DNA of 64,000 nucleotides from Clostridia bacterium. GTDB taxonomy: Bacteria; Bacillota; Clostridia; Lutisporales; Lutisporaceae. Position 1 is the first letter of the stretch; the number at the start of each line of letters is the position of its first letter. The stretch spans positions 62,001 through 126,000 of the forward strand of contig DASPIR010000033.1 in assembly GCA_035628995.1 (NCBI GenBank). Reading direction: 5' to 3'. The notes beneath the pieces were generated by a model, which saw nothing but the letters and a program-made list of their open reading frames with translations, was not told the DNA's origin and did no database searches. Positions 17,476-26,225 of the stretch are shown here, piece by piece. Position numbers and translations under genes: made by a program.

Positions 17476-18125
17476 TTTCTACCTCCACGACTTGACAGGA
17501 AAAGTAAGGTCAGATTTTGTACCGAATGTGCTATAATCGGTACCACAACGGATGACCCGGAAAAGTAAAATAGTAACGTATAAACCAACCCGCTCACAAA
17601 CTTCTGAACCAGGGTATTTACGCCAAAATACAGATGATTGAGCGAATATATTAATGCGCATACCAAGACTGTCAATAGCAATCCAAGCCCTATCATGTTA
17701 TAAAAAATCGTAAACATGAACTGCCTCAGAATTAACTCTTCGCAGACCACCAATAGAATAATCAAGGCAATAAGAGCAGGTCCTATCTTGATATCGTAGA
17801 ATGCGTGCACTCTATAGTCCGGCAATTTTTTATTCTTTATTACAAACTGTACCGCTCCCACCGCATACTCAAGTATAATGCACAAAGGCCCCCCTAAAAG
17901 TGCTATGAGGTACATATATGCTGGGGGAACATTAAAGTAAAAATACTGCTCCCTCGTTATCGGGAAGACCAAAGCTATCAACAGGACATTGATTACAACA
18001 TTACCCAATATAGTATAAAAATATGTATTATTTTTCGCTCTGGGGAATATGACGCTTAGCCCTCCCGAAAAACCCAATGTACACAAAAGGATAATTTCTT
18101 TAAGGAAGGGGATGTGGTGTGTCAT
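17472..18125 (-). CDS. CPBP-family intramembrane protease homologue 1 (SagE-like)
   Basis: Membrane protein with six to seven helices and both CPBP motifs: EELILR at residues 129-134 and YxxxH in YSLNHLYFG near 160. In SagA-type systems the CPBP protein SagE is proposed to remove the leader or give immunity. I use the ATG at 18125 because GGGGGA lies seven nt before it; the frame also opens at 18140. Either start overlaps the end of the YcaO gene, so expression is coupled to the cyclodehydratase. Confidence 0.82.
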   Translation of the reverse strand: MTHHIPFLKEIILLCTLGFSGGLSVIFPRAKNNTYFYTILGNVVINVLLIALVFPITREQYFYFNVPPAYMYLIALLGGPLCIILEYAVGAVQFVIKNKKLPDYRVHAFYDIKIGPALIALIILLVVCEELILRQFMFTIFYNMIGLGLLLTVLVCALIYSLNHLYFGVNTLVQKFVSGLVYTLLFYFSGSSVVVPIIAHSVQNLTLLFLSSRGGRK

Positions 18126-19437
18126 TTTTGATTCCCCCATATTTTTTAATTCTTGGATGATTACTATATGGGAAACCCGGGAGGGACATCTGCACTAATT
18201 CAGGGAAAAATGTCCTTATACACTTCCAGCCCTTACTCTTAACTTCCGGCGGTGTAATATCCAGAAAAACGCCATACTCAGATACATTCCTCATCTTTTT
18301 GAGAATGTACTCCAGTTCCAAGTCAATATCACCTGAATAGTCTTTAAGCCCGCTCAAGGCCGTTTCTCCCTGAAGCATCCCAAGAAGCTTTGCCTTCTTT
18401 TCGTTCATATCCGTTGCATGAGCCCAGTAGGCAACATTTGCATCCAGATTGGCAAAATTCTGCTGGCCTGTCGTCTCCAAATAGTCCTTGGGCATAACCA
18501 GTGCACCATAATTGGCAAGGTACAAAATAGCAAGCGCTTCCATTACAGCCCTGTACATTCCTGACAAAGGCTCCAGCGTTGTCTGGCAACCCATTACTAT
18601 GTATGGATGCTCTTCCCTCTTATTGACAAGCGCAAGTCCGAAAGTATGTCCCGGCAGCTCTTCAAGACTGTATTCGAATGGTATCAGTTCATAGTTTTGT
18701 TTGCCTAAAAGGTCGGATAACATATTCAGAAGTGTCGGGTCGTCAAGAATAATCTTCTTGCACTTTCTGCCTGTATACCAGTTGATCATCAATGCATCCG
18801 CCTCGACATATTCCAATATGGCACTCTTTAAGGCTTTCTTAAAATCAGTATGTGAAGCAGAACCCTTTGAAAACCCTGGAGCAAAATACTGTTCACCGAC
18901 GCTGGTATTCGTCTGGTAGCCGGTAAAGAGCAGCTGAGCAGGTACGAAAATCTCTTTTTCAGGATCGAAAATAGAGGAGCATTTAAGCCAGCCAATTGTA
19001 TCATCCTGTGTAATATTTCTAATCAGCGTCCTCTTTTCCAGTTTTTCATAATCCTCATCAGAAAAAATCTTTATATATTCCCAAGGAATAACCGTCCCCT
19101 GTTTTTGAATATCCTTGTAACTGGCAAAAACAAATTTATTCTTATACAAGGTAGGTGCAATCAATAGAGCATATCTCTCAATGCCTTCTCCAAGCAATCT
19201 GATCATTGCTTCTTCCCTGTAATACCCATAACCGGACAGATGGTAGCTCATATCAACATTTTCGCCAATCAGCAGCTTGTGGTAAGCAGGCATCGAGTTT
19301 GTGCATAATGCGGGACTGGGTGAGTAATTTGTCTTGGCGGAGAAGAGTATCTGAGACTCCAATATACCGGCATGTTGTCCGCAAATTTCACTGAATCTAT
19401 TTTTTAAGTTGGTATGCGAAGGGTAATTCTTTAGCAT
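18100..19437 (-). CDS. SagD-like YcaO cyclodehydratase
   Basis: ATP-dependent enzyme that turns Cys/Ser/Thr of the precursor into thiazoline/oxazoline rings, working with the SagC-like protein encoded upstream. YcaO fold with GYGYYREEAMIRLLGEGIERYA (about 69-90), KGSASHTDFKKALKSAILEYVEADAL (about 200-225) and VMGCQTTLEPLSGMYRAVMEALAILYLANYG. The chain ends in P441-x-P-x-P445, the C-terminal PxPxP motif known to be needed by TOMM-type YcaO enzymes. This strongly supports azole formation rather than another YcaO chemistry. Confidence 0.92.
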   Translation of the reverse strand: MLKNYPSHTNLKNRFSEICGQHAGILESQILFSAKTNYSPSPALCTNSMPAYHKLLIGENVDMSYHLSGYGYYREEAMIRLLGEGIERYALLIAPTLYKNKFVFASYKDIQKQGTVIPWEYIKIFSDEDYEKLEKRTLIRNITQDDTIGWLKCSSIFDPEKEIFVPAQLLFTGYQTNTSVGEQYFAPGFSKGSASHTDFKKALKSAILEYVEADALMINWYTGRKCKKIILDDPTLLNMLSDLLGKQNYELIPFEYSLEELPGHTFGLALVNKREEHPYIVMGCQTTLEPLSGMYRAVMEALAILYLANYGALVMPKDYLETTGQQNFANLDANVAYWAHATDMNEKKAKLLGMLQGETALSGLKDYSGDIDLELEYILKKMRNVSEYGVFLDITPPEVKSKGWKCIRTFFPELVQMSLPGFPYSNHPRIKKYGGIKNDTPHPLP

Positions 19438-19456
19438 TCTTTATCACTCCCTACAT

Positions 19457-20560
19457 TTATATCTCATTGTTAATCATGATCTTGTTAATAATGTTGCCTA
19501 CAATTTTCTTCGAGGAAGTATACATCTCTTCCATTTCCGCCTGTGCAATGAATCCACATGCCGGACAGAAGGGAACACGCATCAGATCTTGAATTTGTAT
19601 TTCCATAATCGGAATGTACATATTCAATACTCGACCTGCAAGCTTAGATCTTCCTATAGCCGAGAGCAGGAACCCCTCAAAAAGGGCAAGTGAAGTAAAA
19701 GCTTGAATGATTGGACTTGCATAGGTCTTTTCCTTCATCGGCGCGTATTTTCTTGTATGAGCTACAAATTTCCGGTAGGCGGACATTTCTTGCATACGTG
19801 CAAGTACTCTGTTTTCGAAGCATTCAATGCACCCGGTCTCTGTCGGCTTTATAGTAAGGAGGCTCAGGAAGGGACCATCCATCATGCTCAGTGTCAACGG
19901 CTTAGACATATCTACCAGCAGTCGGTTCAGGTTTCTCAGAAAATTAATATGCGGTCGTTCAAAGCTTCCGACAATACAATAGAATGGCTCTATGAATTTC
20001 TGAAATTCTTCCATTTTCTGTTTAGTGTCATACGCATCGAACCTTGTTGTAAGGTCTGCCTCACAAAGGTCCTTGTATTCCTTTTCTCCCATGACAGTGA
20101 GGGGAAGGCTCATCTGCTTCGCAACCGTCTGCGCATAGTCCCTTATGTATTCGGTATCAGCAAAGAAAAGTACAGGCTTCAGCATGTTCACTTCCCCGGC
20201 AAATTGATTAATGACAGATCCTCCGATAAGGCTGTAAAGCAGCTGCTTGATAAAATCATCGTTTTCATATACCACATAGTTTTGTTCCTGTAGCTGCAGC
20301 ATCAATCTTTCTACAAGATTTTTCTCGTCCTGGGTAAGCTGCATTTCCTCCATCACGTCAAATATATCTACAGCGATGCCTTCATCCATATCATTGAATA
20401 TCTTGACAAGTGCATCTCTCATGTTCTTATTGAATGCATCCAATGTCAAACCGGCTTCCTCGTAGTTCCATATTCCTTTTCTGATACGGTATTCATTGTC
20501 ACCATTGGAATAAACCCTTACATTGTCAGCAAGTGTATATTTAAAACTGCTGTTGTACAT
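19457..20560 (-). CDS. SagC-like cyclodehydratase partner (precursor-binding, ThiF-like)
   Basis: Recognises the precursor leader and presents the core to the YcaO enzyme. Residues 1-95 fit the leader-binding winged helix (RRE) of ocin-ThiF proteins, and the remainder is an E1-like domain that has lost the adenylation site. The zinc tetrad is present: C244-x-x-C247 in TGCIECFENR and C332-x-x-C335 in CPACG. At 367 aa it matches SagC/TOMM leader-binding proteins. It is encoded between the SagB- and SagD-like genes as in streptolysin S operons. GGAGGT before the ATG. Confidence 0.88.
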   Translation of the reverse strand: MYNSSFKYTLADNVRVYSNGDNEYRIRKGIWNYEEAGLTLDAFNKNMRDALVKIFNDMDEGIAVDIFDVMEEMQLTQDEKNLVERLMLQLQEQNYVVYENDDFIKQLLYSLIGGSVINQFAGEVNMLKPVLFFADTEYIRDYAQTVAKQMSLPLTVMGEKEYKDLCEADLTTRFDAYDTKQKMEEFQKFIEPFYCIVGSFERPHINFLRNLNRLLVDMSKPLTLSMMDGPFLSLLTIKPTETGCIECFENRVLARMQEMSAYRKFVAHTRKYAPMKEKTYASPIIQAFTSLALFEGFLLSAIGRSKLAGRVLNMYIPIMEIQIQDLMRVPFCPACGFIAQAEMEEMYTSSKKIVGNIINKIMINNEI

Positions 20561-20572
20561 TACTTTTACCTC

Positions 20573-21595
20573 CTATTCACCTATTACTGTTAAATGTATG
20601 ATATGCTTAGTCAGACCATCCACACCAATCAGCTTCTCGCAGGGAACCTTGTCGTATCCGCCTATGTCACAGGAAGCCAGGTTAAGGCCTGTGCATGCAA
20701 GATGGATGTTCTGCGATATTTCCCCCGCTTCAATCAGACCGAAGGTAAGACCCATATCCACATACTTTCTTGAGTTCTCATATAAATTGTAAACGTAGAA
20801 AATAATCATATTCAGCTTAGGCAGCTCTATATTTCTACCCCAGTTGGCAATGGTATAGAGTTCCCCTTTGTCCCTCTCGTCAAATAATTTGACCTTTTTG
20901 AGCGAGTGGGTCAGCGGCATGTATTTGTAGATACCGTCCTCCAGCTTCTCCACATTTTGAATGACCACATAAAGATATATCGGGTAAAGTCCTCCCCCTG
21001 AAGGCGCTGTACGAACCTTGCTCACATATCTGGAGCCTAATGACTCGGTCACAGCAAACTCGGCACCCTCGGGGGCATGGTTAAAATCACCGGTCGTACC
21101 ATTTGCATAAAAAAGAATGGTTGAAAGCTCTTCCAGCTTGATCCTTCTTCCTGTCATCTCTCTGATGCTTCTTCTTGAGCGTACCAGAACATCCAGAGAG
21201 GTCTTTACCTTCATATAGTCAGGAAGCTCAATGGTGTTATCCTCCTGATCATGTTCCTCTTCTTCCAGGAAATGCCTGAAAGAAAGACTTCCTCTTGTTG
21301 CCAGGGATGCGTAAGAAAACACCCCCAAGGGCAGAGCCATATCTATGGAACAGCGCTTGGAATTGAGCAGGTATTCTTCACTGAAAAACCTGTTCTCAGA
21401 AATTAGGGCACCTCTGTAGCACATTTCTGGTAACTTGACAGCTGTTGATTCAGTATAGATAGATACCGGAATATTGGCGGCAAAATCGAATATTTCCCAG
21501 ATAGGTCCCATCTCTCTTTGTTGAAACTCCTGGATAGACATTTTCACTTTCTTGTTTTTTTCTTTGTCTTTTTCTCCCATCTTTTCAGACGCCAT
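20573..21595 (-). CDS. SagB-like FMN dehydrogenase
   Basis: Nitroreductase-fold enzyme that oxidises azolines to thiazoles/oxazoles. Markers of the SagB family: RSRRSIREMTGRRIKLEELS (FMN-binding arginines), the TAPSGGGLYPIYLYVV segment and AGEISQNIHLACTGLNLASCDIGGYD. I choose the ATG at 21595 (nine nt after GGAG); an in-frame ATG at 21604 touches the ribosome site. It lies 13 nt upstream of the SagC-like gene. Confidence 0.9.
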   Translation of the reverse strand: MASEKMGEKDKEKNKKVKMSIQEFQQREMGPIWEIFDFAANIPVSIYTESTAVKLPEMCYRGALISENRFFSEEYLLNSKRCSIDMALPLGVFSYASLATRGSLSFRHFLEEEEHDQEDNTIELPDYMKVKTSLDVLVRSRRSIREMTGRRIKLEELSTILFYANGTTGDFNHAPEGAEFAVTESLGSRYVSKVRTAPSGGGLYPIYLYVVIQNVEKLEDGIYKYMPLTHSLKKVKLFDERDKGELYTIANWGRNIELPKLNMIIFYVYNLYENSRKYVDMGLTFGLIEAGEISQNIHLACTGLNLASCDIGGYDKVPCEKLIGVDGLTKHIIHLTVIGE

Positions 21596-21672
21596 TGATG
21601 TCATCTCCTCCCATTATGTATTTCATAGAATATAGTGATTCTGATTGTTGGATCTGGACCATATAACCGAAA

Positions 21673-22935
21673 CTAGAAAGCATTTATTTCCAACCTTGAA
21701 GCTTGTTGGCTACCCAATTGCTTCCTCATCCCACTCCTTCTAATGGCACGTGCCAGCATATCATACCCGTTTTTCAGTTTGTCGGCAGACATTTTCTTAG
21801 GCTTGTAAACCACCTGGCAAAAATTATACTTGTTCCAATTATAATCGATGATTCTGCCTTCACTCTCAAATTGCTTGAAGAGCTCGGTTCCCGGTAAAGG
21901 GGTAAGAACACCCACCAGCGGAAACTCGATTTCATTCTTTTCTATAAAGTTATACATTTTCTCGAATATGCTTTCATCATCGTTATCCAAGCCGATGATA
22001 AACGAGCCATAAACATGTACACCCCTGTCATGAAGCTTTTTTATCGCTTCGCTGTAACCTTCAACAGTATTTACATTCTTTTTATTAATAAGGATGATAT
22101 TTTCCTCATCGATGCTTTCAAAGCCAATGAACAAAGATTTGCAGCCGCTTTCTACGGCAAGCTTTAAAAGTTCCTCATCATGAGCAATTTTCATGCTGAC
22201 CTGCCCGCCCCACACCTTATTCAAGGGCCTCACCGCTTTAAACAGCTCCATGGCGTAATTTCTATTTCCGATTAGATTGTCATCTGCAAACAATATGGGA
22301 TCATTATTCATACGCATAATTTCATCAATTACATGCTGCACCGGCCTGGTCCTGAACCCTCTGCCAAACATTTTTGTGACGCAGCAAAAGCTGCAGTTAT
22401 TGGGGCATCCCCTGGTAGCCATTACGGAATTTAGAGACCCATGCGGCATTCTGTAACTGGGGCCATCTATCAGATCAAGTCTTGGAAATGGCAGGTTTTC
22501 GAGGGAAGGGGGATTGATGCATCTATATACAGGCTTTAATTCACCTCTTTTGAAATCCTCCATCAATACCGGCCAGATTTCGTCACCTTCTCCTATGACG
22601 ATACTGTCCGCATGTTTGCTTGCCTCTTCAGGTAAGAATGTCACATGTATGCCGCCCAGAACAACGGGGATATTTCTGGACCGATAGATATCAGCAATTT
22701 TATACATGCGATTTGCTTGCATTGTCATGCCGGTTATCCCAACCAGATCTGCATCTTCAAAATGGCTGATAAGTCCATGCTGCTCATCAATGATCTTTAC
22801 TTCAATATCGGGTGGTGTCAGCGCCGCCAGGTAGGGTAATGCCAGCATTGGCGTTATCATCCTCAGTTTGTTTGCCTCGGCAACAAATCTGGACTCTTCA
22901 TTGTCAATACCAGGGCTAATCAAAAGTAATTTCAT
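21673..22935 (-). CDS. B12-domain (BchE-like, class B) radical SAM enzyme 1
   Basis: Rossmann-like cobalamin-binding region (residues 1-130, with IVIGEGDEIWP) followed by a radical SAM barrel with C177-x3-C181-x2-C184 in RGCPNNCSFC. It ends with YNFCQVVYKPKKMS, the conserved tail of COG1032 enzymes. The cobalamin region has IIDEQHG rather than a strict DxHxxG. Such enzymes often methylate unactivated carbons or heteroatoms of peptides. ATG at 22935 follows AAGGTGGG; a TTG at 22956 is less likely. It is a clear paralogue of the next upstream gene. Confidence 0.88.
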   Translation of the reverse strand: MKLLLISPGIDNEESRFVAEANKLRMITPMLALPYLAALTPPDIEVKIIDEQHGLISHFEDADLVGITGMTMQANRMYKIADIYRSRNIPVVLGGIHVTFLPEEASKHADSIVIGEGDEIWPVLMEDFKRGELKPVYRCINPPSLENLPFPRLDLIDGPSYRMPHGSLNSVMATRGCPNNCSFCCVTKMFGRGFRTRPVQHVIDEIMRMNNDPILFADDNLIGNRNYAMELFKAVRPLNKVWGGQVSMKIAHDEELLKLAVESGCKSLFIGFESIDEENIILINKKNVNTVEGYSEAIKKLHDRGVHVYGSFIIGLDNDDESIFEKMYNFIEKNEIEFPLVGVLTPLPGTELFKQFESEGRIIDYNWNKYNFCQVVYKPKKMSADKLKNGYDMLARAIRRSGMRKQLGSQQASRLEINAF

Positions 22936-22958
22936 AAAATTAATTCCCACCTTCAAAT

Positions 22959-24218
22959 TTAAAAGTCGTATACTGAATAATCTTTTTTCTGTCTGCCTGA
23001 GAACTTATTCTTCGCTCTTCCGGATAGCGCTTTGACCAGCTCATGGTGGCGCAATTGCAGAGTTTCCGCAGACATATTCCTTGGCAGATAGACAACCTCG
23101 TCACAGCTGTATCTACTCCAGTCATAGGATATTATTCGATTTTGTTCTTTCAAACTGAGAAACAGCTCAGTACCCGGGTAAGGCGTCAATATATTTACAA
23201 TTGGTACATAGATATCATTCCGATCAATAAAAGTGTAAATGTCCTCAAACACACTGTCATCATCATGGTCTAACCCCACAATGAAAGAACCGATTACCTT
23301 CATTCCATAACTGTGTATTTTATTGATAATTTCTGAATACTGGCTTATCTTATTAACACTTTTGTTGATCTTCTGTATATTTTGAGGGTTTGTAGTCTCG
23401 AATCCTATGAACAAGTAGCGGCAGCCTGCATCACTTAGTGCTTTGAGTATTTCATCATCATTGAGATGAGCCAGGCTTGCCAATCCCATCCATTCTTTTT
23501 TCAGCGGCACCATTTGGGCCAACAGTGCTTTTGCAAACTTAACACTTGCCAGCAGATTATCATCAATCAATAAGAACAATTTTTCTTTTACTGTTGCAAT
23601 CTCATCGATGACATCTGAGATATTCCTAGTTCTGTAAGCCCTGCCGAACATTTCCGGTACATTGCAGAAGTTGCATTTGTTTGGGCATCCCCTACCGGCT
23701 TGCACCGGTAATACAATCTGCATGTTTCTATCTCTGGCACCTTTCTCCACCAGATGCCAGCTTGGCATAGGCGTTTCCTTCATCGTAGGTGGGTTACCTA
23801 ATGCAGAATAGACTTTCTTCAAATCTTCTTTTTCAAAATCCTCTATCACTTTACTCCATAGATTATCGCCTTCACCCACAACAACTGAATCTGCGTGGGT
23901 TAAAGCCTCTTCCGGAAGTGAACTTGCATGTATTCCTCCCATTACTACTTTTTTACCTATACGCCGGTAGGCATCTGCAATTTCGTATGCCCTGCCGGCA
24001 GACGCAGTGAGGGTGGATATACCTATCAGATCTGCATCAGGCAGCTTATCCAAATCCAAGGCCGACTGGGCTTCATCGATGATACTGACTTCTATATTCT
24101 CTGGTGTATAAGCCGCCATAAGTGGAAGCCCCAGACTGGGGAAATATGAGTTGCCCCAGAAATAGCGTTTGGTGACCGGATTAATAAGCAGTATCTTGAA
24201 AGTTTTGTTGTATGCCAT
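22959..24218 (-). CDS. B12-domain (BchE-like, class B) radical SAM enzyme 2
   Basis: Same architecture as its neighbour: cobalamin-type domain at 8-140 (IIDEAQ, no histidine at the usual DxHxxG site; VVVGEGDNLWS), radical SAM cluster C178-x3-C182-x2-C185 in GRGCPNKCNFC, and tail YSCDEVVYLPRNMSAETL. Shared segments such as FIVGLDHDDDSVFEDIYTFI and TPYPGTELF show that the two genes arose by duplication. The start overlaps the end of the SPASM gene by 38 nt. Probable C- or heteroatom methylation or another radical change of the precursor (inference). Confidence 0.88.
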   Translation of the reverse strand: MAYNKTFKILLINPVTKRYFWGNSYFPSLGLPLMAAYTPENIEVSIIDEAQSALDLDKLPDADLIGISTLTASAGRAYEIADAYRRIGKKVVMGGIHASSLPEEALTHADSVVVGEGDNLWSKVIEDFEKEDLKKVYSALGNPPTMKETPMPSWHLVEKGARDRNMQIVLPVQAGRGCPNKCNFCNVPEMFGRAYRTRNISDVIDEIATVKEKLFLLIDDNLLASVKFAKALLAQMVPLKKEWMGLASLAHLNDDEILKALSDAGCRYLFIGFETTNPQNIQKINKSVNKISQYSEIINKIHSYGMKVIGSFIVGLDHDDDSVFEDIYTFIDRNDIYVPIVNILTPYPGTELFLSLKEQNRIISYDWSRYSCDEVVYLPRNMSAETLQLRHHELVKALSGRAKNKFSGRQKKDYSVYDF

Positions 24219-25344
24219 ATTTAAAATTCAACTCCCAGATTGGTAATTTTCTTATGCAGCTTTTATTTCTGTCAAAAATGCTTACACGCTGATTATAGTG
24301 GTAATACCAATACTGCATTAAATCTTCCATTTCTTTACTACTAAACCCACTTAATGCATTCTTCATTATCTTTCTTAAACACAGCGGCTGTTCATCTGTC
24401 AGCTTAAGGCCTCTGGTAAGCTTGTTGCCGATGCAGCTGCCATAGCAGACTGACTTGAAGGAGCAATCCTTGCATTCGCCTTGCAGATTATCAAGGAAAT
24501 CCTCTGAAAACATGCCGTTCATTTCATTCTTCAGCTTCTTGAAATCGTCACAGCATGTGTATTTACAATGAGGATATTCAACTTCGGACGGAAAGAATTG
24601 GCACGGGATGATATCCTGATTTGCATCAACAATCATAAAAATGTCCGAACCGGCAGGACATCGCCGTGTTGTCATGATATCAATCGGATCTCCAATCAGG
24701 TTTAGGTTTTTCTTGGGATAACTCAAATAATTTTTGTACTTCAATGCTGCTTTTATGATTCTAACCAGCATTTCCTCATGAAACTTTTGATCGAGTTTGA
24801 TACCATTCCCTTTTAAAATACTAACAACTGGCGAATACCTAATAAAAGCCGCATTTGATTTTAATGCAAATTCAGCCAGCTGTTCGATTTCATCCACATT
24901 TTCTTCAAAGATAGTGCTGCCTATGGAGTAATACACTCTCAATTCCTTAAGCCTGTTAATGGTAGCAACCAATTGATCGTATGTGTCTCCATTGGTAATC
25001 TTATTATGAAGCTCTTTTTTCAAGGAATGAAAGCTTACTCTGATATTTACCTTTTTTCCCTTTATACTGCTTAAGAATTTGTCATCTATTAGAAGGCCGT
25101 TTGTCGTGATATTTATCCAGAACCCTTTATTATTTGCGTAATCTATTATTTCAAGAATATTAGGATGCATCAGGGGTTCTCCGCCGGATAGAGTGGTGTA
25201 TTTGAAACCGTAATCTTTTCCAGCATCAAGGATACTAAAAACTTTATCCAGTTCTATAAATTGATTTGGATTATCCTGCTTCCATGCTCCACAGAACAGA
25301 CATTGCATATTACATGCAGTTGTTACAAATACATCAAGATTCAT
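24181..25344 (-). CDS. SPASM-domain radical SAM peptide maturase
   Basis: First gene after the precursor. Radical SAM motif C11-x3-C15-x2-C18 in CNMQCLFC, LSGGEPLMHP at about 52-61 and TTNGLLID. A C-terminal SPASM/Twitch region (about 229-325) has many cysteines, including CKDCSFKSVCYGSC, for auxiliary iron-sulphur clusters. SPASM enzymes in RiPP operons form thioether or C-C crosslinks or epimerise residues. Its place beside an azole-forming machinery is unusual. GAGGAAGTG before the ATG. Confidence 0.88.
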   Translation of the reverse strand: MNLDVFVTTACNMQCLFCGAWKQDNPNQFIELDKVFSILDAGKDYGFKYTTLSGGEPLMHPNILEIIDYANNKGFWINITTNGLLIDDKFLSSIKGKKVNIRVSFHSLKKELHNKITNGDTYDQLVATINRLKELRVYYSIGSTIFEENVDEIEQLAEFALKSNAAFIRYSPVVSILKGNGIKLDQKFHEEMLVRIIKAALKYKNYLSYPKKNLNLIGDPIDIMTTRRCPAGSDIFMIVDANQDIIPCQFFPSEVEYPHCKYTCCDDFKKLKNEMNGMFSEDFLDNLQGECKDCSFKSVCYGSCIGNKLTRGLKLTDEQPLCLRKIMKNALSGFSSKEMEDLMQYWYYHYNQRVSIFDRNKSCIRKLPIWELNFKYGIQQNFQDTAY

Positions 25345-25408
25345 CTATTTCACTTCCTCAGTATCTTCACCCTGTCAAGGTTTGTTTGATACAGCATTTT
25401 GTTATTTT

Positions 25409-25448
25409 GGGGCAGATGCTATGTGCGCAAGCCCCATAACATCTCCCC
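25409..25448 (-). terminator. Hairpin between precursor and biosynthetic genes (attenuator-like)
   Basis: On the minus strand GGGGAGATG and TATG pair with CATA and CATCTGCCCC, giving a long stem with one bulged G, a T-G opposition and a GGGCTTGCGCA loop. It starts 17 nt after the precursor stop. No T-run follows, so it should slow or process the transcript rather than end it. This would make precursor mRNA more abundant than enzyme mRNA, as in many peptide operons. Confidence 0.6.
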
Positions 25449-25465
25449 TTTGCTTTACCTTGCTA

Positions 25466-25582
25466 TTACCAGGAAGTTGATGTGCAAGTAGATCCACCGC
25501 AGCAGCAGCAAGAACCAGGAGCCAATACAACTGTATTACTTGCAGTACAAGTAGCTCCAACCTTAGAAGTAAATGTTAACAT
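25466..25582 (-). CDS. Streptolysin S-like TOMM precursor peptide (38 aa)
   Basis: Small gene with the strongest ribosome site of the operon (GAGGAGGTGAAACTC-ATG). The product begins MLTFTSKVGATC and ends with core SCCCCGGSTCTSTSW. The leader has the FxxxB recognition motif F4-T-S-K-V8 and the A21-P22-G23 sequence before the Cys run, both as in SagA (MLKFTS..., VAPGG-CCCC). The core has five Cys and seven Ser/Thr that can become azoles, plus a C-terminal Trp. With SagB/C/D-like enzymes directly downstream this is confidently the substrate. At 15 residues the core is far shorter than SagA's. Confidence 0.9.
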   Translation of the reverse strand: MLTFTSKVGATCTASNTVVLAPGSCCCCGGSTCTSTSW

Positions 25583-25655
25583 GAGTTTCACCTCCTCACT
25601 TATTATTTAATTAGGTTATTAAATACTTCGCCCATTTGAATCCAGGGCTTTTCTT

Positions 25656-25685
25656 TATATAGAACTCCTTACTTGTATGATGCAA
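25656..25685 (-). promoter_or_regulatory. Candidate promoter of the RiPP operon
   Basis: Minus strand: TTGCAT (25680-25685), 18-bp spacer, TATATA (25656-25661), giving a leader of about 65 nt before the precursor. A second possible pair (TTGTAA/TATACC) lies further upstream near 25700-25730. Confidence 0.35.
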
Positions 25686-26161
25686 TGTGAATTGCGGTAT
25701 ATATGAATACGTATACATTTACAAGGTAGGAGAACCATACTAGGTTTTTAAACAATTTTGCCTTTCACCACTTAAGTAGCTGATTTCAATAAAACAAAGA
25801 TGTGCATAAATGAAAAACAGATGAGCAGTAAAAACTCCAACATAGTATTCTTAAAAAAATACTAGAATGAAAGATATACTAATTGCGTGGCAGCATGAAG
25901 TGACTTGGTATACATTAGTAGAAATATAAGTGCTTAGAATGATACGGCTTAAAGTATAGTCCTATACTTGATATAAATTATATATATTTTCTAATACATT
26001 ATAAGTATTATAGGTTGTATCATATTATGCATGCATTTACATTTTTTGTATTTTACTCATTTTAGTATTTAATAAAGCCTTTAGGGTTAAATCATGATGA
26101 CTCAGTAGAATCACATATATCATAATTTATTGGTTATAGCTTTAATGTATCTTTGTAAACA
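25686..26161. other. AT-rich region upstream of the RiPP operon
   Basis: No gene with a ribosome site is seen on either strand. It is very AT-rich with runs such as TTATATATATTTTC and is likely to hold the operon's control region. No regulator gene is adjacent. Confidence 0.4.
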
Positions 26162-26195
26162 TAAAAGCATCTCATTAATTAATGAGATGCTTTTA
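26162..26195. terminator. Perfect 34-bp palindrome, terminator of tag
   Basis: TAAAAGCATCTCATTAA and its exact complement form a symmetrical hairpin ending in T4 on both strands. It lies 31 bp beyond the tag stop codon and insulates tag from the RiPP control region. Confidence 0.8.
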
Positions 26196-26225
26196 CATAC
26201 CCTTTTAGATTATCGTGTCTGGCAT

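Noticed and set aside
25466..25582. Reading the precursor as a sactipeptide or bacteriocin without azoles
   Set aside because: The SagA-like leader, SagB/C/D-like enzymes and YcaO PxPxP tail all favour azole formation; radical SAM action is an addition, not a replacement.
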